A stretch of DNA of 6,729 nucleotides, taken from NCBI GenBank assembly GCA_022707725.1, contig JAKJAB010000181.1, forward strand, positions 286 to 7,014, in the 5' to 3' direction. The translations under genes and the position numbers were made by a program. The notes below the pieces were generated by a model. It ran no database searches and was not told where the DNA came from. It saw only the letters and a list, made by a program, of their open reading frames with translations. Positions within the stretch are counted from its first letter, which is position 1. Each line of letters starts with the position of its first letter. This DNA comes from Chloroflexota bacterium. Its GTDB lineage: Bacteria > Chloroflexota > Anaerolineae > B4-G1 > SLSP01. This document shows positions 4,355 through 6,729 of this stretch, in pieces.

Positions 4355-5914
4355 ATGGAGCATGGCTTGACAGAAAAAACAAACACGCGACTGGATGAAC
4401 TCTGGACGCGCCAGGCACAGGCGCAGTCTGGCGGGGGACAATCCCGCATCGATCAACAACACGCTAAGGGCAAGATGACAGCCCGCGAGCGCATTGCCGC
4501 GCTGCTTGACCCTGACACCTTCCAGGAACTACAGCCTTTCACGCTCGAGCATCCCACAGATGCCGATGTCATTCCCGGTGAGGGCGTCGTGACCGGGTTT
4601 GGGCAGATTCAGGGGCGGACTGTCTGCGTCTACGCCCAGGATTTCACAGTCTATGGCGGTTCCGTCTCGCTGGCGCATGCGCGCAAGATCACGCAGCTTC
4701 AGGGTTTGGCGCTGCGCAACGGCGTCCCTATCATCGGGCTGTTGGATTCCGGCGGCGCGCGTATTCAGGAGGGTGTGACATCGCTGCACGGCTATGGCGA
4801 GATTTTCTCCAACAACGTCATAACATCGGGCGTCGTCCCCCAGATTGCGGTGATGATGGGGCCGTGCGCGGGCGGCGCGTCGTACAGCCCGGCGCTCACC
4901 GATTTCATCATTATGGTGGACAAGACGTCCACGATGTACATCACCGGCCCGGACGTCATCAAGAGTGTCACCGGTGAGAACGTCGATCACGAGAGTCTGG
5001 GCGGCGCGCACGTCCACGCGACGACGAGCGGCGTGGCGCACTTTATGGCTGAGGATGAAACGCGCGCGCTCAGCCTGGTGCGGCGCCTGCTGAGTTATCT
5101 TCCGGCGAACAACGTCGAGAATCCCCCAGGGTTGCCTGTCGATGCTGCCGTGCCGCCCGCTGATCCGGCGCGATTGAATACCCTTATCCCGGACGATCCC
5201 AACGCCCCCTACGATATGCGCGCAGTGCTCGACGGGGTGGTGGATCGTGGCAGTTTCTTCGAAGTTCACGCCGGATGGGCGCGGAACGTCATCGTGGGCT
5301 TTGCGCGGCTGGTGGGACAGGCGGTAGGCATCGTCGCGCAGCAGCCGTTGGAGAAGGCGGGGGTCATCGATATCGACGCTTCCGATAAGATCGCGCGTTT
5401 TGTGCGCTTCTGCGACGCCTTCAATCTGCCATTGATCACCTTCGTGGACTCGCCCGGCTTCTTGCCCGGTGTGGCGCAGGAGTATGGCGGCATCATCCGC
5501 CACGGCGCGAAGATTATTTACGCTTACGTCTCAGCGACCGTGCCCAAAATCTCCGTCGTCACCCGCAAGGCTTACGGCGGCGCGTATATCGTGATGAGCA
5601 GCAAGTCCATCGGCGCGGATTTGCACCTGGCGTGGCCGTCGGCGGAGATCGCAGTGATGGGGCCGGAGGCGGCGGTCAACGTGTTGAACCGCCGGGAGAT
5701 TGCGGCGGACGCCGATCCCGAAGCGCGGCGCGCGGCGCTGGTGCAGGCGTACCGTGAGACGCACGCCACGCCATACTACGCGGCGGAACGCGGTATCCTG
5801 GACAACGTGATCGAGCCGGCGCAAACGCGCGCTACGCTCATCGCGGCGCTGCGTATGTTGCGCGAGCAACTCCGTTCCAAGCCGCCCAAGAAGCATGGTA
5901 TCATGCCGGTTTGA
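4355..5914 (+). CDS. mmdA: Biotin-dependent carboxyltransferase, methylmalonyl-CoA decarboxylase alpha / acyl-CoA carboxylase beta type
   Basis: A 519-residue (or 515 from TTG 4367) carboxyltransferase that moves CO2 between an acyl-CoA and biotin. It has the usual two crotonase-fold halves. The N half has KGKMTARERIAALLD (38-52), LLDSGGARIQEG (129-140) and GPCAGGASYSPALTDF (169-184), which holds the first oxyanion hole. The C half has FVDSPGFLPGVAQEYGGIIRHGAK and VVTRKAYGGAYIVMSSKS. The residue after AYGGAY is Ile412; in streptomycete carboxylases this position is Asp in PccB and Ile in AccB and affects acyl-CoA choice. The following OadG-like and biotin carrier genes favour a decarboxylase pump (MmdA) over a plain propionyl- or acetyl-CoA carboxylase. 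No biotin carboxylase gene is visible. The stretch before the gene is a tandem repeat, so its promoter is unclear, and read-through from menG is possible. Confidence 0.88.
   Translation: MEHGLTEKTNTRLDELWTRQAQAQSGGGQSRIDQQHAKGKMTARERIAALLDPDTFQELQPFTLEHPTDADVIPGEGVVTGFGQIQGRTVCVYAQDFTVYGGSVSLAHARKITQLQGLALRNGVPIIGLLDSGGARIQEGVTSLHGYGEIFSNNVITSGVVPQIAVMMGPCAGGASYSPALTDFIIMVDKTSTMYITGPDVIKSVTGENVDHESLGGAHVHATTSGVAHFMAEDETRALSLVRRLLSYLPANNVENPPGLPVDAAVPPADPARLNTLIPDDPNAPYDMRAVLDGVVDRGSFFEVHAGWARNVIVGFARLVGQAVGIVAQQPLEKAGVIDIDASDKIARFVRFCDAFNLPLITFVDSPGFLPGVAQEYGGIIRHGAKIIYAYVSATVPKISVVTRKAYGGAYIVMSSKSIGADLHLAWPSAEIAVMGPEAAVNVLNRREIAADADPEARRAALVQAYRETHATPYYAAERGILDNVIEPAQTRATLIAALRMLREQLRSKPPKKHGIMPV
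4357..4360 (+). promoter_or_regulatory. Ribosome binding site favouring TTG 4367 over ATG 4355
   Basis: GGAG lies six bases before an in-frame TTG at 4367. The in-frame ATG at 4355 has only the pyrimidine-rich ATTCTTTCC in front of it and no Shine-Dalgarno match. TTG 4367 would give a protein beginning MTEKTNTRLDEL, four residues shorter. Confidence 0.5.
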
Positions 5915-5969
5915 GAAGCAGTCAGTAAAAAATCAGCCAATAGGAGTGTGAGGATCGAGGAAGCAAACT

Positions 5970-6422
5970 ATGACAACTTTACTAAATCAAGCTCTAATAT
6001 TGACCCTGGTGGGGATGGGGATGACGTTCGCGGCGCTGGGACTGCTCGTCCTGGGGATGTACGCGATGACGGCCCTCATCACCGACAAGCCGCGCGGCAA
6101 AGAGGCGCTTGAAGAAGCTCCTGAAACGCGGGGCGTGGACGTCGCGCTGCCGGTCGCAGAAGTTGCGGCGGAGCCACTGCGAGACGAAGCGCGGGAGCGC
6201 GCTGCCGTTACCGCTGTGGCCCTGGCGTTGGCGATGGAAGGCGTGGTGACGCTCCCCGTGGCGGACGACCGTTATCGCGCTGCGGCGGCTGCCGTGGCTA
6301 TGGCGGTGGCCGGCGCCGACGGCGGGGCTGCGCAGGCAAACGTCTCCGGCAATCCAGATGTCTGGAATTATCATGCGCGTGAACAGCAGCTCACGCAAGG
6401 CCAGCGCTTTGCGCGCGCATGA
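5970..6422 (+). CDS. mmdD: OadG-family small membrane subunit (MmdD-like) of a sodium-pump decarboxylase
   Basis: A 150-residue protein of the OadG/MmdD kind, which anchors or stabilises the decarboxylase complex at the membrane. ATG 5970 has GAGGA at 5957-5961, eight bases upstream, and lies 55 bases after the carboxyltransferase gene. Residues 7-37 (ALILTLVGMGMTFAALGLL and on) are one membrane helix with the family's GMGMTF-like start. A charged linker follows. Then come two alanine-rich helical stretches (AAVTAVALALAME, 78-90, and RAAAAAVAMAVAG, 103-115) and a C-terminal segment, DVWNYHAREQQLTQGQRF, resembling the Trp...Arg ending of relatives. The protein is a little longer than many family members. 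The family call rests on the N-terminal helix, the C-terminal end and the neighbours rather than on strong overall identity. Confidence 0.72.
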   Translation: MTTLLNQALILTLVGMGMTFAALGLLVLGMYAMTALITDKPRGKEALEEAPETRGVDVALPVAEVAAEPLRDEARERAAVTAVALALAMEGVVTLPVADDRYRAAAAAVAMAVAGADGGAAQANVSGNPDVWNYHAREQQLTQGQRFARA

Positions 6423-6511
6423 GCCTGGAAGTTGTGTGACAAAAGAGTGCGCATAGCTCAAGGTAGGTAGGGCGAGTTTTGAATCCATTGATTTTTAATA
6501 AGGAGTTGAGG

Positions 6512-6729
6512 ATGTCCGTTTATTACGTCACCGTTCGTGGAAAGCAGTACACTGTTGAAGTCCCGGATCCACACGCGCGTCCCGTGCGCGCTATCGTGGA
6601 TGGCGAGGTCGTCGAAGTCGATGTTGCGTCTGTAGCAGCGCCTGCGCCCGTCGCTGCGCCCGTCGCGGCGCCCGCGCCCGCAGCGAAACCGGCTCCCGCG
6701 CCGGACGCGCCGCAGGGGGCCGGCGAGGA
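6512..6729 (+). CDS. mmdC: Biotin carrier protein of decarboxylase/carboxylase (MmdC/GcdC-like), N-terminal part (3' truncated by window)
   Basis: The first 72 residues of a biotin carrier subunit, whose biotin shuttles CO2 from the carboxyltransferase to the membrane subunit. ATG 6512 has a strong AAGGAG at 6500-6505, six bases upstream. The start, MSVYYVTVRGKQYTVEV, is the usual beta-strand opening of MmdC/GcdC-type carriers. A region EVVEVDVASVAAP leads into a flexible Ala-Pro linker (APAPVAAPVAAPAPAAKPAP, from about residue 43) that lets the biotin domain swing. The biotinyl domain with its target Lys would lie after the window edge and is not seen, so the biotin assignment rests on this N-terminus, the linker and the neighbours. 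The 89-nt gap before it (6423-6511) shows no clear terminator or promoter. Confidence 0.82.
   Translation, partial: MSVYYVTVRGKQYTVEVPDPHARPVRAIVDGEVVEVDVASVAAPAPVAAPVAAPAPAAKPAPAPDAPQGAGE

Noticed and set aside
4367..4372. TTGACA at 4367 as a -35 box
   Set aside because: It lies within the coding sequence of the carboxyltransferase and about 17 bases on there is no convincing -10 box.
4529..5503. Minus-strand open frame of 324 codons inside the carboxyltransferase gene
   Set aside because: It is a GC-driven shadow: the + strand frame has clear conserved motifs over the same bases, and the antisense protein is rich in Arg and His without any recognisable domain.

Overview
The window is GC-rich bacterial chromosome with every real gene on the + strand. 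It has three parts: a pyrimidine-type oxidoreductase gene pair (1-1348), an accessory stretch with toxin-antitoxin genes and one unknown membrane-anchored protein (about 1290-3280), and a quinone methyltransferase gene followed by the start of a biotin-dependent decarboxylase/sodium-pump type operon (3440 to the right edge). The gene content (menaquinone-type UbiE/MenG, PyrK-like protein, several PIN toxins, a mmd/oad-like cluster) would fit a Chloroflexota (Anaerolineae-like) or similar GC-rich anaerobic or facultative lineage. That assignment is inference, since no rRNA or taxonomic marker is present.

Left part. The 3' end of a PyrK-type [2Fe-2S] electron-transfer gene overlaps by ATGA a dihydroorotate dehydrogenase-fold gene. 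The fold is recognisable, but several active-site residues are changed and the loop that should carry the catalytic Cys/Ser has neither. Its last ~17 codons look like read-through into foreign DNA, because a 40-codon piece of another gene (probably the tail of a lost antitoxin) begins in a different frame at the same place.

Middle part. A DUF3368-type PIN toxin gene (1416-1946) has only that remnant as partner and an altered, extended C-terminus. It runs by ATGA overlap into a 166-residue single-pass membrane protein (1943-2443) whose outer part contains a hidden 42-residue duplication with an exactly repeated proline spacing. A good sigma-70-like promoter (2449-2477) then drives an apparently intact Phd/YefM antitoxin - VapC toxin pair (2522-3279).

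Right part. A perfect 17-bp palindrome and a consensus TATAAT lie upstream of menG/ubiE (3440-4183). The whole 171-nt gap after menG is a graded tandem satellite: 15 heptamers, whose sequence drifts stepwise, followed by 8 octamers. It begins with the menG stop codon and ends 5 nt before the first possible start of the next gene. Then come a carboxyltransferase (MmdA/PccB-like), an OadG-like small membrane subunit and the N-terminal part of a biotin carrier protein. The order matches mmdA-mmdD-mmdC of sodium-pumping methylmalonyl-CoA decarboxylases. The membrane beta subunit that would make the pump complete would be expected just beyond the right edge.

The clearest unusual signals are the duplicated beta-repeat protein, the drifting 7-to-8 bp satellite, the dihydroorotate dehydrogenase-like protein without its catalytic residues, and the operator-like palindrome before menG. 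I see no complete, clearly new multi-gene system.
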